Numbered from the stretch's first letter, positions 1 to 10,030 are shown. The stretch: 64,000 nt of DNA from Legionella bononiensis (GCF_016786215.1 NZ_JADOBG010000012.1:1-64000), one strand, 5' to 3'. The notes: a model not told the origin generated them from the sequence alone. Made by a program: numbers and translations.

Positions 1-372
1 GACGTGCTCTGGAGTTATAGTGGTTTCATAAGGTACAACGTCATCCTGAGCGCAGCGAAGGATCTCCATAAGTTGCCACAGTGCCATGCTCTGGAGATCA
101 CTCCTTGCATTCGGGATGACGTGTTCTGGAGTTCTAGTGGTTTCATAAGCTACAACGCCATCCTGAGCGCAGCGAAGGATCTCCAAAAGTTGGCACAGTG
201 CCATACTCTGGAGATCCCTCAGTGCATTCGGGATGACGTGCTCTGGAGTTATAGTGGTTTCATAAGGTACAACGTCATCCTGAGCGCAGCGAAGGATCTC
301 CATAAGTTGCCACAGTGCCATGCTCTGGAGATCACTCATTGCATTCGGGATGACTTTTTCTGGAGTTCATAA
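1..372. repeat. Tandem array of 117-bp units, each carrying an 83-bp palindromic element
   Basis: Three units of exactly 117 bp begin at 1, 118 and 235, and a fourth starts at 352 and decays. Each unit holds an 83-bp palindromic element (39-121, 156-238, 273-354) starting CGTCATCC (second copy CGCCATCC) and ending GGATGACG (third copy GGATGACT), with inner GGATCTCC/GGAGATC arms, separated by 34-bp spacers. Because 117 is a multiple of three, one forward frame stays open across all units, so the apparent protein is a by-product of the repeat. Related single copies lie at 20948-21030, 35257-35339 and 61419-61513. Confidence 0.9.
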
Positions 373-483
373 TTCCCCTCCTTTAAAATTTAACTAATGA
401 CCGTTCAGGAATTGATAGGTACCCTCTAATATTCTTTCTTACTCTGTGCTATTCTAAAATTAATAAATCTTGAGAGACACAAA

Positions 484-810
484 ATGCCATCACTTAAAAC
501 TCTATTAATATCAAGTATGTTAAGCATGGTTTTCTCTCCAGCATTCGCTGGTGGATGTTGTAGTAAAATGGGAGGGATTAACTACTGTGATTCATCTGCT
601 GGCCGTTTAGTTTGTAATAATGGATTTTACTCAACCTGTTATTGCACTCGCCATGCAGTGATGGATTTACAACTTCTAAAAGGCTGTTGTTTATGGCAAG
701 GCGGCGTTTCTCCAGATTATATCGCTTCTGGCCTGGTCGTGTGTAATGACGGCTCAATATCAGAAGAATGTACCTTGCAAAATCCCCAACAAAGCGTCGC
801 TACCTGGTGA
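484..810 (+). CDS. Small secreted Cys-rich protein with internal duplication
   Basis: A 108-residue protein with a clear signal peptide (hydrophobic residues about 5-20, cleavage probably after SPAFA). The mature part is Cys-rich and looks duplicated. Both halves contain GCC, then a Gly-Gly pair, then a VCN-(N/D)-G block about 20 residues further on (VCNNGFYS in the first half, VCNDGSIS in the second), followed by another Cys. The cysteines probably form disulfides in the periplasm or outside the cell. I do not recognise a named family. It stands alone, upstream of the thiamine genes and on the same strand. Function unknown. Confidence 0.75.
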   Translation: MPSLKTLLISSMLSMVFSPAFAGGCCSKMGGINYCDSSAGRLVCNNGFYSTCYCTRHAVMDLQLLKGCCLWQGGVSPDYIASGLVVCNDGSISEECTLQNPQQSVATW

Positions 811-933
811 TTGATTGATGTATTAAAATCATCATGATCACAAGTTAGACATCTAACGACGCTTCAGTTAGTATAATGTCATGAACAATTGTTCCATTAC
901 TTAAATGATGGAATATGGGTGATACTCGTTGTT

Positions 934-1569
934 ATGAGCGCAGAATTTTATAAATTGATGTTGGTTACCCACCGACAAGATCTTCCCATCCCCCAATACT
1001 TGACTTTTATTCAACAATGCGTCTCATCAGGCGTCACATCCGTCCAATTAAGAGAAAAAAATGCCAATGAATCATTTAAATTGGAATTTGCTCTCGAACT
1101 AAAACACCTTCTAAGTACATATCAAATTCCCCTAATTATCAATGATGATGTTCATCTTGCCAAGCAGGTTGATGCTGATGGCGTGCATCTTGGACAATCA
1201 GATGCTTGTCCCTTGTATGCCAGAAATCAACTGGGTACACATAAATTGATAGGCCTCTCAATTGAGTCGGAGCACGATTTAACTCAAGCCAACGCATCAG
1301 AACTAACTTATGTTGCCGCAAGCGCCGTTTTTCCAAGCCAACATAAAAACAACCTGAAGAAAATCTGGGGAATAGAGGGACTTAGCCGCTTGTGCAACCA
1401 ATCCAATCATCCTGTAATCGGCATTGGTGGAATTGATCTGGATAATTTAATCAAGGTTTTACAGGCTGGTGCTCAGGGGGTAGCAGTAATTGGGGCCCTG
1501 CATCAGGCTAATAATCCGGCTGATATGGCATTAAGGCTTCGAAAAATCATTGACCAAAGGAGTTTTTAG
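934..1569 (+). CDS. thiE: Thiamine-phosphate synthase
   Basis: ThiE joins hydroxymethylpyrimidine pyrophosphate to thiazole phosphate to give thiamine phosphate. The 211-residue TIM barrel shows QLREK near residue 40, INDD near 69, DGVHLGQ near 82, and the late phosphate-binding GIGGI and GVAVIGA motifs. I place the start at 934 (MSAEFYKL); the frame is open upstream to 889, but that adds a non-family N-terminus. A TATAAT lies at 872-877. thiM follows after 3 nt, so this is the first gene of thiE-thiM-thiD. I saw no TPP-riboswitch motifs in the leader. Confidence 0.93.
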   Translation: MSAEFYKLMLVTHRQDLPIPQYLTFIQQCVSSGVTSVQLREKNANESFKLEFALELKHLLSTYQIPLIINDDVHLAKQVDADGVHLGQSDACPLYARNQLGTHKLIGLSIESEHDLTQANASELTYVAASAVFPSQHKNNLKKIWGIEGLSRLCNQSNHPVIGIGGIDLDNLIKVLQAGAQGVAVIGALHQANNPADMALRLRKIIDQRSF

Positions 1570-1572
1570 AAG

Positions 1573-2370
1573 ATGATAAATGATATAAAGTCCTCGTTCT
1601 TAAAGATCAGACAAAAGAAGCCATTAATACTGTGTTTAACCAATTACGTTACTATGGATTTCATGGCAAACAGCCTGCTTGCGCTTGGAGCAGCTCCTTT
1701 GATGTCAGAAGCTCTTCCCGAATTAGAGGAGTTAGTGAATATTAGTCAGGCTGTATACATTAATATAGGCACCTTGAACGATGCTTTTATTGAAAGAGCT
1801 CTTTATGCAGCTGACAAGGCACATTCGCTTAATAAACCCGTCATATTAGATCCAGTCGGTTCTGGAGCCAGTAAATTAAGAACGGCTGCCTCACAAAAAA
1901 TCATGGATTGTGCCGATATTATTAGAGGTAATGCCAGTGAAATCATTTCGTTATCCGGAGTGAATGGACGGTCCAAGGGAGTTGAAACCGCTCATCAAGT
2001 CGAGAGCGCAATGGATAGCGCAATAACTTTGGCGCATCATCATAATAAAATCATTGTTATCAGTGGGCCAGAAGACTTTATAACCGATGGTACTCAAAAA
2101 CAAGTACTTCCTTTTGGCTCAGAGTTAATGCCCTTAATTACCGGTATGGGATGCACTATGACCGCGGTCCTTAGCGCATTTGCTGCCGTTAATCCCGATC
2201 ACTTTCAGGCAAGCACACATGCTGCAGCCTATTTTAGCCTATGTGGCCAACTGACACATCAACATACTCAAACCCCCGGCACGTTCAGACAGGCATTTAT
2301 TGATAATTTATATAATCCGGACTGGAAGTTTTATACTGATGCAATCAACAACTCAAGAGTAAACATCTAA
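1573..2370 (+). CDS. thiM: Hydroxyethylthiazole kinase
   Basis: ThiM phosphorylates the thiazole alcohol, a salvage step feeding ThiE. The 265-residue protein has the family N-terminal TNYVTMDFMANSLLALGA block, a VILDPVGSGAS motif, RGNASEI, and the C-terminal phosphate-binding TGMGCTMTA loop with its conserved Cys. Its ATG is 3 nt after the thiE stop, and its TAA shares a base with the thiD ATG (TAATG), so the two are likely translationally coupled. With thiE and thiD but no thiC or thiG here, the locus is a salvage module. Confidence 0.95.
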   Translation: MINDIKSSFLKIRQKKPLILCLTNYVTMDFMANSLLALGAAPLMSEALPELEELVNISQAVYINIGTLNDAFIERALYAADKAHSLNKPVILDPVGSGASKLRTAASQKIMDCADIIRGNASEIISLSGVNGRSKGVETAHQVESAMDSAITLAHHHNKIIVISGPEDFITDGTQKQVLPFGSELMPLITGMGCTMTAVLSAFAAVNPDHFQASTHAAAYFSLCGQLTHQHTQTPGTFRQAFIDNLYNPDWKFYTDAINNSRVNI

Positions 2371-3200
2371 TGCGTTATAAAGCCTTATCTATTGCGGGTT
2401 TTGATGGTTCTGGAGGAGCAGGAATCCAGGCTGACCTTAAAACTTTTTCAGCTTTAGGCTGTTATGGGATGACGGTTCTAACCGCTCTGCCAGTACAGAA
2501 TACCTGTGGTGTACGAACCTGTTATGAAATCCCGTTACAAGCAATAGAAGATCAACTAAATGCCATTTTTGATGATATAAGACCCGACAGTATTAAAATC
2601 GGTATGTTGTTTAAAAGTGAGATAATCGAACTGGTTGCTTCATTTCTCCAAAAAAGAGCCGGCACTATTCCGATTGTCCTTGATCCGGTAACAGTCGCCA
2701 AAAGCGGCGATGCCTTATTGTTGCCCGAGGCAATAGATACATTAACCTCGTTACTTATGCCTCTTGCGACATTGATCACTCCGAATATACCTGAAGCTTG
2801 TTCTTTTACAGGCATCAATGCCTCTACGGAAACCGAAATGATAACGGTCGCTCAGAAACTCCTTGAATTAGGTCCTAAACATGTCTTGCTAAAAGGCGGT
2901 CATCTGCAGTCAAAAGAATCGAATGATTTATTGTATGGTGCTAACGGAACTACAATATGGTACAAAAATACCAGGATTGATTCCAAAAACACGCACGGAA
3001 CAGGGTGCACCTTATCTGCGGCAATTGCGGCGTGCCTTGCTCAAAATGTGGAATTGGAAGAAGCCTGCGGCTTCGCAAAAAACTATTTAACACATGCCAT
3101 TCAGGCCGCTAAAGATAACTCTTTAGGTTCTGGTAATGGCCCGGTGCATCACTTTTATCACCTTTGGCCAAACCTCTCTATTAAACCGGGATCACCTTGA
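2370..3200 (+). CDS. thiD: Hydroxymethylpyrimidine/phosphomethylpyrimidine kinase
   Basis: ThiD phosphorylates hydroxymethylpyrimidine twice to make the pyrimidine substrate of ThiE. The 276-residue ribokinase-fold protein has the GFDGSGGAGIQADLKTFSALGCYG region near the N-terminus, LDPVTVAKSG in the middle, LLKGGH, and the catalytic NTHGTGCTLSAAIAA motif. It starts within the thiM stop (TAATG). Its last 20 bases overlap the 3' end of the convergent O-antigen ligase-like gene, so the two operons run into each other with no terminator space between them. Confidence 0.95.
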   Translation: MRYKALSIAGFDGSGGAGIQADLKTFSALGCYGMTVLTALPVQNTCGVRTCYEIPLQAIEDQLNAIFDDIRPDSIKIGMLFKSEIIELVASFLQKRAGTIPIVLDPVTVAKSGDALLLPEAIDTLTSLLMPLATLITPNIPEACSFTGINASTETEMITVAQKLLELGPKHVLLKGGHLQSKESNDLLYGANGTTIWYKNTRIDSKNTHGTGCTLSAAIAACLAQNVELEEACGFAKNYLTHAIQAAKDNSLGSGNGPVHHFYHLWPNLSIKPGSP

Positions 3201-4425
3201 TTGCATCATCAACAGAAGTCAAACCAGATTCTTTTACGCTCTTAATCATGCGTTTTTCAATGAGCTCGCCAAAGCATAAAGCGCTCATTATTACTAATAA
3301 ATAACCTGCTGTTGAATAGCATAAAATAGTATCCGAGAACGAACTAATACAAAATGAAATTAATATCCCTAAAATAATAGGTTTCGTTTCAATCAATTGA
3401 ATCGAAGTGATAAATAAACTGCCTAAAAATATCATTAATAATATCAAACCAATTATTCCCTGCTCGGATAGAGTCATCCAGTATTGACTATGAGGATCAG
3501 TTAACTCTTTTCCCCAACTGGGTACTGGATTATCTTGTGAGAAACTGTATTTAAAACCACCCGTACCAATTCCAATAATCGGGCGTTTCTCCCATAATGA
3601 TTCAGCGTAATTATGGAACTGAATTCTGTATCCTAATGACGTATTCTGATTGTTCTGTTTTAAAGCCTTAATATCCGAAATTAAATCATGTACTCTGCCA
3701 TGCAGGATGGGACTTTCATGATAAACCAGCGCTAACAGGCTGCTGAACAAAAGCACACCCACCAAGGCTTTTTTAATGCTTAGTTTTTGCATAATGAGAA
3801 AAGCCATCAAAATAAAATACACAATATAACCTGTTCTGCCTGTATTGATAAAAAGTACTTGATAACTCATTAATACTACCAGGAATGAATACCCTGCTCT
3901 TGCCCAGCCTTTATATTTAAAAACATAAAGACCTGCAATATAAGCGGCAAAAGCCATCATAAAGCCAGTAATTATATGATTATAAAAAACTTCACCAGGA
4001 TCTCCAGGTGTCAAAATATTCAGTGCTTTGAGTATTGAAATAATGCAGGTCAACAACATGGCAGCCAAATAGCTGTTCAGAGTCAGATTTCGTATTTTTG
4101 AATGTATAAACGCGACGGCAAGCACTGGAAGGTAAATTAATTTTGCATATTTACCTACAACCGTCAATTGCATGGAAAAAGGTGCAGGACTCCATAGGCA
4201 GGCAATTACAGAAAAGCCCAATAATGCTAAAGCAGCTCCCCCCCATAATGTGCTAAATGCTTGAGGAATATATTGACTGTAATGCGGTGTAAGTAATATA
4301 GCTCCAACAGCACAACCAAAGAAAATTGATTTTAGAGTAGAACTGATCGGAATAAAAAACATAAATAATACAAATAATATTGGAGTTAACAATATACCCT
4401 TCCCTTCTAGCAATGTTAGTCTCAC
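3181..4425 (-). CDS. O-antigen ligase / Wzy-type polytopic membrane protein
   Basis: A 414-residue protein with about ten to twelve hydrophobic segments and a long central loop containing GIGTGGFKYSF and a DPHSQYW motif. This is the pattern of the Wzy_C family, which joins O-antigen to lipid A-core or polymerises surface glycans at the outer face of the inner membrane. The start is GTG, overlapping the TGA of the upstream glycosyltransferase (GTGA), so the two are co-translated. The 3' end overlaps thiD by 20 bp on the other strand. Ligase and polymerase cannot be told apart from sequence alone. Confidence 0.8.
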   Translation of the reverse strand: MRLTLLEGKGILLTPILFVLFMFFIPISSTLKSIFFGCAVGAILLTPHYSQYIPQAFSTLWGGAALALLGFSVIACLWSPAPFSMQLTVVGKYAKLIYLPVLAVAFIHSKIRNLTLNSYLAAMLLTCIISILKALNILTPGDPGEVFYNHIITGFMMAFAAYIAGLYVFKYKGWARAGYSFLVVLMSYQVLFINTGRTGYIVYFILMAFLIMQKLSIKKALVGVLLFSSLLALVYHESPILHGRVHDLISDIKALKQNNQNTSLGYRIQFHNYAESLWEKRPIIGIGTGGFKYSFSQDNPVPSWGKELTDPHSQYWMTLSEQGIIGLILLMIFLGSLFITSIQLIETKPIILGILISFCISSFSDTILCYSTAGYLLVIMSALCFGELIEKRMIKSVKESGLTSVDDAIKVIPV

Positions 4426-5210
4426 AATTCGTCCTTATCCGTATTGGTTAAACTGGGTAATTGATTGATATTTCGGTCTTTGTACATTTGCTTTATTCCA
4501 CGATAAAAAGTACCTTGCGCGCTAAACACGGCAAATAAAAATCCAAGTTTACCGTCTAAAAAACCACGCTGTAAAATAAAACATCGACTAAACATCCATC
4601 CTGTATTCATCAAAACCCAAATAAATCTCGTTTTTTTATTCGACTCAATTCGAATTTTGGCGCTATATGAGGAATATTTGTTAAGTTTATAAAGCAAATG
4701 ACTTACATCTTTGTAAGAATGATGTTGTATGGCATTTTTTAATTTGCCAATTCGTGCAGATGAAGATACAACAACTTTTTCATGAACTATGTCATTACTG
4801 TAATTGGCATTAGCGCGTTTAAACAGGCGAATGTGCCTTTTCGGTGACGCAGAATGTTTTAAAAGCTGGTTATAAAAAAACATTTGAATTGGAATACGGA
4901 ATGCATCAGCGGAGTTAGAGTTAATTACTTTCATCATTTCTTCCTGCAACTCATTACTCACGGACTCATCCGCATCAAGGTTCAAAACCCAATCCCCGGA
5001 TGCTTTCGCCAATGCTCTTTGCTTTTGAATACCATATCCCTGCCAATCATCCGTCTGAAACACGTGTTCAGTATATTCGCGAGCGATAGCCAAGGTATTA
5101 TCGGTACTTCCTGAATCAACAACTATAATTTCGTCAGCAAAACGAACAGATTCCAGACATCTTCGGATGTTAGATTCTTCATTTTTAGTTATTATAATTA
5201 CAGTGAGCAT
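4422..5210 (-). CDS. Family 2 glycosyltransferase, WaaE/KdtX-like
   Basis: A GT-A fold glycosyltransferase with the N-terminal LTVIIITKNEESNIRRCLES block, VVDSGSTDNT, and a NLDADE metal-binding motif, as in lipopolysaccharide core glucosyltransferases of the WaaE/KdtX type. I place the start at 5210 (MLTVIII); the open frame extends to 5255 but the extra 15 residues are hydrophobic and not family-like. It likely adds a sugar to the LPS core or another surface glycan in the cytoplasm, before the downstream ligase acts. The C-terminal third has a short hydrophobic stretch that may associate with the membrane. Confidence 0.82.
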   Translation of the reverse strand: MLTVIIITKNEESNIRRCLESVRFADEIIVVDSGSTDNTLAIAREYTEHVFQTDDWQGYGIQKQRALAKASGDWVLNLDADESVSNELQEEMMKVINSNSADAFRIPIQMFFYNQLLKHSASPKRHIRLFKRANANYSNDIVHEKVVVSSSARIGKLKNAIQHHSYKDVSHLLYKLNKYSSYSAKIRIESNKKTRFIWVLMNTGWMFSRCFILQRGFLDGKLGFLFAVFSAQGTFYRGIKQMYKDRNINQLPSLTNTDKDEL

Positions 5211-5554
5211 AGCCAATCGGATCAGCAGAAAAAAGAACATTATATCCAGAATCAATCAGGATTGTAACTGGCATGACTTACGAAAACAGCCCAAGCTCTT
5301 CGTTAGAAGAAATTTTTCCAACTTATCAATAACCTCTGGAATTTACTCATCCTGAACGAAGCGCAGAATCGTCTACACCACTTCGAAAAACCAGTCCATA
5401 GCAACACTGAAGTCCCGCAGAATTTCTGTGAAGCCTAGACAATAATATGATTAATTAACAGAACGCAGCGACTGATCTCCAACTGAAAGCACCATGCTGC
5501 CTTCAGGAGATCCCCCCATAAATCATGAGAAGATCTCCTTAACTTTAAGATTAA
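5211..5554. other. Intergenic stretch with decayed copies of the 83-bp element
   Basis: No gene is supported here. Fragments resembling the 1-372 repeat are visible: a CATCCTGAACGAAGCGCAG stretch near 5349, and a GATCTCC / GGAGATCC pair at about 5473-5514 around a short central part that contains CACCATGCTG. These look like degenerate remnants of the palindromic element. The stretch also separates the glycan operon from clpA. Confidence 0.5.
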
Positions 5555-7822
5555 TTAAAAGACACCCTCACGATGATCATGACTGTCAAAATGCAACTTG
5601 CCATCTTTTACTCTAAGAGTCACATGTCCACCATGCATCAATTTACCAAATAAAAGTTCATCTGCTAAAGGTTTTTTCACATTTTCCTGTATCAAACGAG
5701 CCATAGGACGAGCGCCCATCGCTTTATCATAACCATGTTCAATTAACCATTCACGAGCTGATTTATCAACAGTAAAAGTAACTCCTTTATGACTGAGTTG
5801 CTCATCCAGCTCCATAATAAATTTATCAACTACCAAACCTATAGTTTGTGAATCCAATGGGGCAAAATTGATTATCGCATCCAGTCGGTTTCTAAATTCA
5901 GGACTAAATTGCTTTTTGATTACTTCCAATCCATCGTTGGTATTATCCTGTCTGGAGAATCCTATTGAGTTACGCACAATCTCACTTGCACCAGCATTAC
6001 TCGTCATCACTAAAATAATATGTCTGAAATCAGCCTGTCTTCCATTAGTATCAGTTAAAGTACCGTGATCCATAATCTGTAATAACAGATTAAAGACATC
6101 AGGATGCGCTTTTTCAATTTCATCAAGTAATAAAACAGCATGTGGATTTTTAGTCACAGCTTCAGTCAAAAGCCCACCTTGATCATAACCAACATATCCA
6201 GGAGGTGCACCAATTAAGCGGGACACTGTATGCTTTTCCATATACTCGGACATATCAAATCGTAATAACTCAATTCCCAGTACATTAGCTAATTGTCGTG
6301 TAACCTCTGTTTTACCAACTCCGGTAGGTCCAGCAAACAGGAAGCATCCAACAGGTTTTTGAGGTTCCCTGAGTCCTGAACGACCTAATTTAATTGCTGA
6401 TGCCAACGCAGTGATCGCCTGATCTTGTCCATAAACCAATAATTTCAAATCACGCTCAAGATTACGCAGTGTATCTTTATCTCGAGCAGAGACCTTCTTA
6501 ATGGGTATACGGGCAATTTTAGCAACAACGCTTTCTATTTCTGTCACGCTAATGATCTTTTTACGTTTGTTAGCAGTTAACAGATTTTGATAAGCACCGG
6601 CTTCATCCACCACATCAATCGCTTTATCAGGCAAAAATCGATCATTAATGTATTTTGCTGATAATTCGGCAGCTGCTTTTAATGATGGAATAGAGAATTT
6701 AACTCCATGGTGATCTTCGAGACGACCTTTTAAGCCTTTCAATATTTCAAAAGTTTCATCAACTGTTGGTTCGGAAATGTCTATTTTTTGAAAACGTCTG
6801 GCCAGAGCTCTGTCTTTTTCAAAAATACCACGGTATTCCTGATAAGTTGTGGAGCCTATGCATTTTAATTCACCATTGGCTAATAAGGGCTTAATAAGGT
6901 TAGAAGCATCCATAACGCCACCTGAAGCAGCACCTGCACCGATAATGGTATGAATTTCATCTATAAATAAAACAGCACCTTCTTGTTGCCCCAATTGTTT
7001 TAAAACTGCTTTCAGGCGTTTTTCAAAATCTCCTCGATATTTGGTTCCCGCTAACAAAGCGCCCAAATCGAGTGAATAAACAACGCAGCCACGAATGGCA
7101 TCGGGTATCTCGCCATCCACGATTCGACGCGCTAATCCTTCTGCTATGGCTGTTTTACCTACACCAGCCTCACCAACGAGCAATGGATTATTTTTTCGTC
7201 GTCTACATAAGACCTGGATTGTACGTTGGATTTCTTCATGTCGGCCAATTAGGGGATCAATTTTACCCTGTTTGGCTCGTCGGTTAAGATTCATACAATA
7301 ACTGTCCAGAGGAGATTCATTACCTTCTGGTGACATCATATCCTCATCCATAGAGGAGTTCATATTTTCATGCATATCATTATTTTGATATTTTGAAACA
7401 CCATGAGAAATATAATTGATGACATCAAGCCTGGTAATATTTTCTCTTCTTAGAAAATACACTGCCTGACTTTCCTGTTCACTGAAAATAGCAGCCAGCA
7501 CATTGGCGCCGGTTACTTCTGTTTTTCCGGCAGACTGCACATGAAAAACAGCGCGTTGTAATACTCGCTGAAAACCTAAGGTTGGTTGAGTTTCCCTATC
7601 TAATTCATCTTCAGGGATTCTGGGTGTTGTTTCATCAATAAATTCAACTAAATCGCGGCGTAAAGCCTCGATATTTGCGTCACATGCCTGCAACACATTA
7701 CCTGCTGCTGGGTTATCAAGCAAGGACAACAGCAAATGTTCGACAGTCATAAATTCATGACGCTTTTCTTTTGCTTCCTTGAAGGCTAGATTCAAGGTGA
7801 ATTCTAGTTCTTTATTTAACAT
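5555..7822 (-). CDS. clpA: ATP-dependent Clp protease ATP-binding subunit ClpA
   Basis: ClpA unfolds substrates and feeds them to the ClpP peptidase in the cytosol. The sequence shows a double Clp N-terminal repeat (about residues 1-145), then AAA+ domain 1 with Walker A GEAGVGKTA and Walker B VLFIDEIHT, then AAA+ domain 2 with GPTGVGKTE and LLLDEIEKAH. It has no ClpB-type middle coiled coil. I choose ATG 7822 (MLNKELEF) because an AAGGAG site lies about 8 nt upstream; the frame is open to 7849. It follows clpS by 30 nt and is probably cotranscribed with it. Confidence 0.97.
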   Translation of the reverse strand: MLNKELEFTLNLAFKEAKEKRHEFMTVEHLLLSLLDNPAAGNVLQACDANIEALRRDLVEFIDETTPRIPEDELDRETQPTLGFQRVLQRAVFHVQSAGKTEVTGANVLAAIFSEQESQAVYFLRRENITRLDVINYISHGVSKYQNNDMHENMNSSMDEDMMSPEGNESPLDSYCMNLNRRAKQGKIDPLIGRHEEIQRTIQVLCRRRKNNPLLVGEAGVGKTAIAEGLARRIVDGEIPDAIRGCVVYSLDLGALLAGTKYRGDFEKRLKAVLKQLGQQEGAVLFIDEIHTIIGAGAASGGVMDASNLIKPLLANGELKCIGSTTYQEYRGIFEKDRALARRFQKIDISEPTVDETFEILKGLKGRLEDHHGVKFSIPSLKAAAELSAKYINDRFLPDKAIDVVDEAGAYQNLLTANKRKKIISVTEIESVVAKIARIPIKKVSARDKDTLRNLERDLKLLVYGQDQAITALASAIKLGRSGLREPQKPVGCFLFAGPTGVGKTEVTRQLANVLGIELLRFDMSEYMEKHTVSRLIGAPPGYVGYDQGGLLTEAVTKNPHAVLLLDEIEKAHPDVFNLLLQIMDHGTLTDTNGRQADFRHIILVMTSNAGASEIVRNSIGFSRQDNTNDGLEVIKKQFSPEFRNRLDAIINFAPLDSQTIGLVVDKFIMELDEQLSHKGVTFTVDKSAREWLIEHGYDKAMGARPMARLIQENVKKPLADELLFGKLMHGGHVTLRVKDGKLHFDSHDHREGVF

Positions 7823-7852
7823 TGTCGTTGCTCCTTTCCAGCCCACCACCAG

Positions 7853-8176
7853 TCATTCGGGTTCCATGCTAGATAGCAATGGATGTTGATTCATTCTGGC
7901 GTATTCATTTACTAGGGCGACTTTCGTTTCTGCAATATCTCTTGTAAACACGCCACATACGCCCTTCCCTTGTATATGAACCTGTAACATCACCTGAATT
8001 GCAGTTTCTTCATTTAAATGAAAAAAATGCTTCAGTACCTCTACCACAAAATCCATTGGTGTATAGTCATCATTGAGCAATACAACTTTATACTTTCTAG
8101 GCAGCTTAATATCCGTACTTAATTCAGTATCAGCTATTTCATGCCTGACAAATTCCTCTAAATTCTGCCCGCTCAT
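7853..8176 (-). CDS. clpS: ClpA adaptor protein ClpS
   Basis: ClpS binds the N-domain of ClpA and delivers N-degron substrates. The 107-residue protein contains the family core: [30 protein letters not shown], and [20 protein letters not shown]. The DD-TPMDFV pocket residues that read N-terminal hydrophobic residues are present. The first 25 residues are a disordered extension, as usual. It precedes clpA in the same direction. Confidence 0.97.
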   Translation of the reverse strand: MSGQNLEEFVRHEIADTELSTDIKLPRKYKVVLLNDDYTPMDFVVEVLKHFFHLNEETAIQVMLQVHIQGKGVCGVFTRDIAETKVALVNEYARMNQHPLLSSMEPE

Positions 8177-8571
8177 AACTTACAACCTCATACTATTTTT
8201 ATAGACTCCCTACACACATTTGGCCAGTAAATTTCGCTATTTTTAATGAAATATTTAGCCTTTGAAATAATCAATAGCATATTGATTACTAAGAACTCAC
8301 TCAATTGTAAATTTATCGTATCAATTAACCATCAGAACAATTTAACAAATCATTCCTGATTTTTCGTTATTTTGTGAGCTAATACTTCTATTTAAAAACA
8401 GTACTCTTACTTTTATGGAGCCAAAGGTTTGTCAGTCCTATCATCATTGCAGTTACTTGAAAGCAATCGAGCTGCATCTGACGTTAAGAGTTGGAATTTG
8501 ATACCAACTCTTAACGTTTGATAGTTTAATAGCATCCATAGATTCAAATATCGGTGAGTACTTAATACTAC
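8177..8571. other. Intergenic region between icd and clpS
   Basis: About 395 bp, AT-rich and without a supported gene. It contains the 3' hairpin of icd (8481-8517) and must hold the clpS promoter near 8200-8300, though I cannot pick clear -35/-10 boxes. Confidence 0.5.
8481..8517 (-). terminator. Perfect 14-bp inverted repeat downstream of icd
   Basis: Arms 8481-8494 (ACGTTAAGAGTTGG) and 8504-8517 are exact reverse complements around a 9-nt loop. It lies about 55 nt past the icd stop, between icd and clpS, which are both on the minus strand. No run of T follows on either strand, so it may stabilise the 3' end or block read-through rather than act as a classical intrinsic terminator. Confidence 0.6.
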
Positions 8572-9828
8572 CTACATATGTTTTATCATTGCATCAGCAA
8601 AGCCAGAGCTGCTTACTAATGTAGCGCCAGGCATACCGCGTTCGAAATCATAGGTCACTGTTTTAGCTTCAATTGCGCCTTCCATGCCTTTAATAATCAA
8701 ATCAGCTGCTTCAGTCCAACCCATATGTCTTAACATCATTTCAGCAGAAAGGATAATAGAGCCAGGATTCACTTTATTCTGGCCGGCATATTTTGGTGCT
8801 GTTCCGTGAGTTGCTTCAAACACGGCAACATCATCACTCATATTAGCGCCGGGTGCTATACCTATACCACCAACCTGAGCTGCTAAAGCATCAGAAATGT
8901 AATCGCCATTCAAGTTTAAAGTAGCGATGACACTGTAATCTTCTGGTCTTAGCAAGATTTGTTGTAAAAATGCATCAGCAATTACATCATTGATGATAAT
9001 TTGTTTGCCCGTCTTAGGATTTTTAAATTCCATCCAGGGACCACCTTGATATTCCTTGGCTCCAAAAGTATCTCGAGCTACCTGATATCCCCAATCCTTA
9101 AATGCACCTTCAGTAAATTTCATAATGTTACCTTTATGAACCAAAGTAACAGTCTGACGATCGTTATCAATTGCATATTGAATTGCTGCTTTCACCAAAC
9201 GGGTTGTACCTTCTTTAGATACAGGTTTGATACCAATACCACAATGTTCAGAGAAGCGAATTTTTTTAACACCCATATCATTTTTCAGGAATTGAATGAC
9301 CTTTTTCGCTTCTGGAGAATCAGCCTGCCATTCAATACCAGCATAAATATCTTCCGCATTTTCACGAAATATAACCATATCAGTTTTCCAAGGCTCTCTA
9401 ACTGGACTTGGAACACCTTTAAAATATCTGATAGGACGTAAACAGGTATAAAGATCCATATCCTGACGTATTGCAACGTTTAAAGAACGTATACCACCAC
9501 CAACTGGTGTAGTTAATGGGCCTTTTATTGAAACTACGTATTTCTTCAAAGCGTCTATAGTTTCTTTTGGCAACCATTGATCACTGCCATAAACCTGAGT
9601 AGCCTTCTCGCCAGCATACACTTCCATCCAGGCAATTTTTCTCTTATTGCCATATGCTTTCTCAACAGCAGCATCAACAACACGGATCATTGGAGGCGTC
9701 ACATCAACCCCAATACCATCACCTTCGATAAAAGGAATAATCGGGTTATTAGGTACACGAAGAGAAAGATCAGCAGCCACTGTAATGGCTTCACCTTGTG
9801 CAGGTACTTTTATTTTATCGTATGTCAT
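8572..9828 (-). CDS. icd: NADP-dependent isocitrate dehydrogenase
   Basis: Oxidises isocitrate to 2-oxoglutarate in the TCA cycle. The 418 residues match the E. coli-type dimeric enzyme. [20 protein letters not shown] contains the substrate-binding Ser and Arg residues, followed later by [11 protein letters not shown], a [12 protein letters not shown] block with catalytic Lys, and [12 protein letters not shown] near the cofactor site. It is monocistronic, followed by a strong hairpin, and divergent from the agmatinase gene across a 278-bp region holding a Fur-box-like sequence. Confidence 0.96.
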   Translation of the reverse strand: MTYDKIKVPAQGEAITVAADLSLRVPNNPIIPFIEGDGIGVDVTPPMIRVVDAAVEKAYGNKRKIAWMEVYAGEKATQVYGSDQWLPKETIDALKKYVVSIKGPLTTPVGGGIRSLNVAIRQDMDLYTCLRPIRYFKGVPSPVREPWKTDMVIFRENAEDIYAGIEWQADSPEAKKVIQFLKNDMGVKKIRFSEHCGIGIKPVSKEGTTRLVKAAIQYAIDNDRQTVTLVHKGNIMKFTEGAFKDWGYQVARDTFGAKEYQGGPWMEFKNPKTGKQIIINDVIADAFLQQILLRPEDYSVIATLNLNGDYISDALAAQVGGIGIAPGANMSDDVAVFEATHGTAPKYAGQNKVNPGSIILSAEMMLRHMGWTEAADLIIKGMEGAIEAKTVTYDFERGMPGATLVSSSGFADAMIKHM

Positions 9829-10030
9829 TGACCACTCCGTAAATTTTAGAGAGATAAATCATAGCATGTGATAACACTGAATCCCAAATATGAATTTACA
9901 TTATTCTTTAATATTATTTAATCTGCATTTCAAGGATTGAATATCCCTATTTTCAGTAGTTTTAAGAGAATGGTAGCTTACTCAAAAATTAACTTAACAT
10001 GCTTTAAATTATAGGTGTGTAAAAATAATC

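Noticed and set aside
4..372. A 122-codon open frame with 39-residue repeats
   Set aside because: The 117-bp repeat period is a multiple of three, so any stop-free unit gives a long frame. It lacks a ribosome site and is explained by the DNA repeat.
811..933. TPP riboswitch before thiE
   Set aside because: The conserved CTGAGA and ACCTGA-type motifs are missing and the leader is short.
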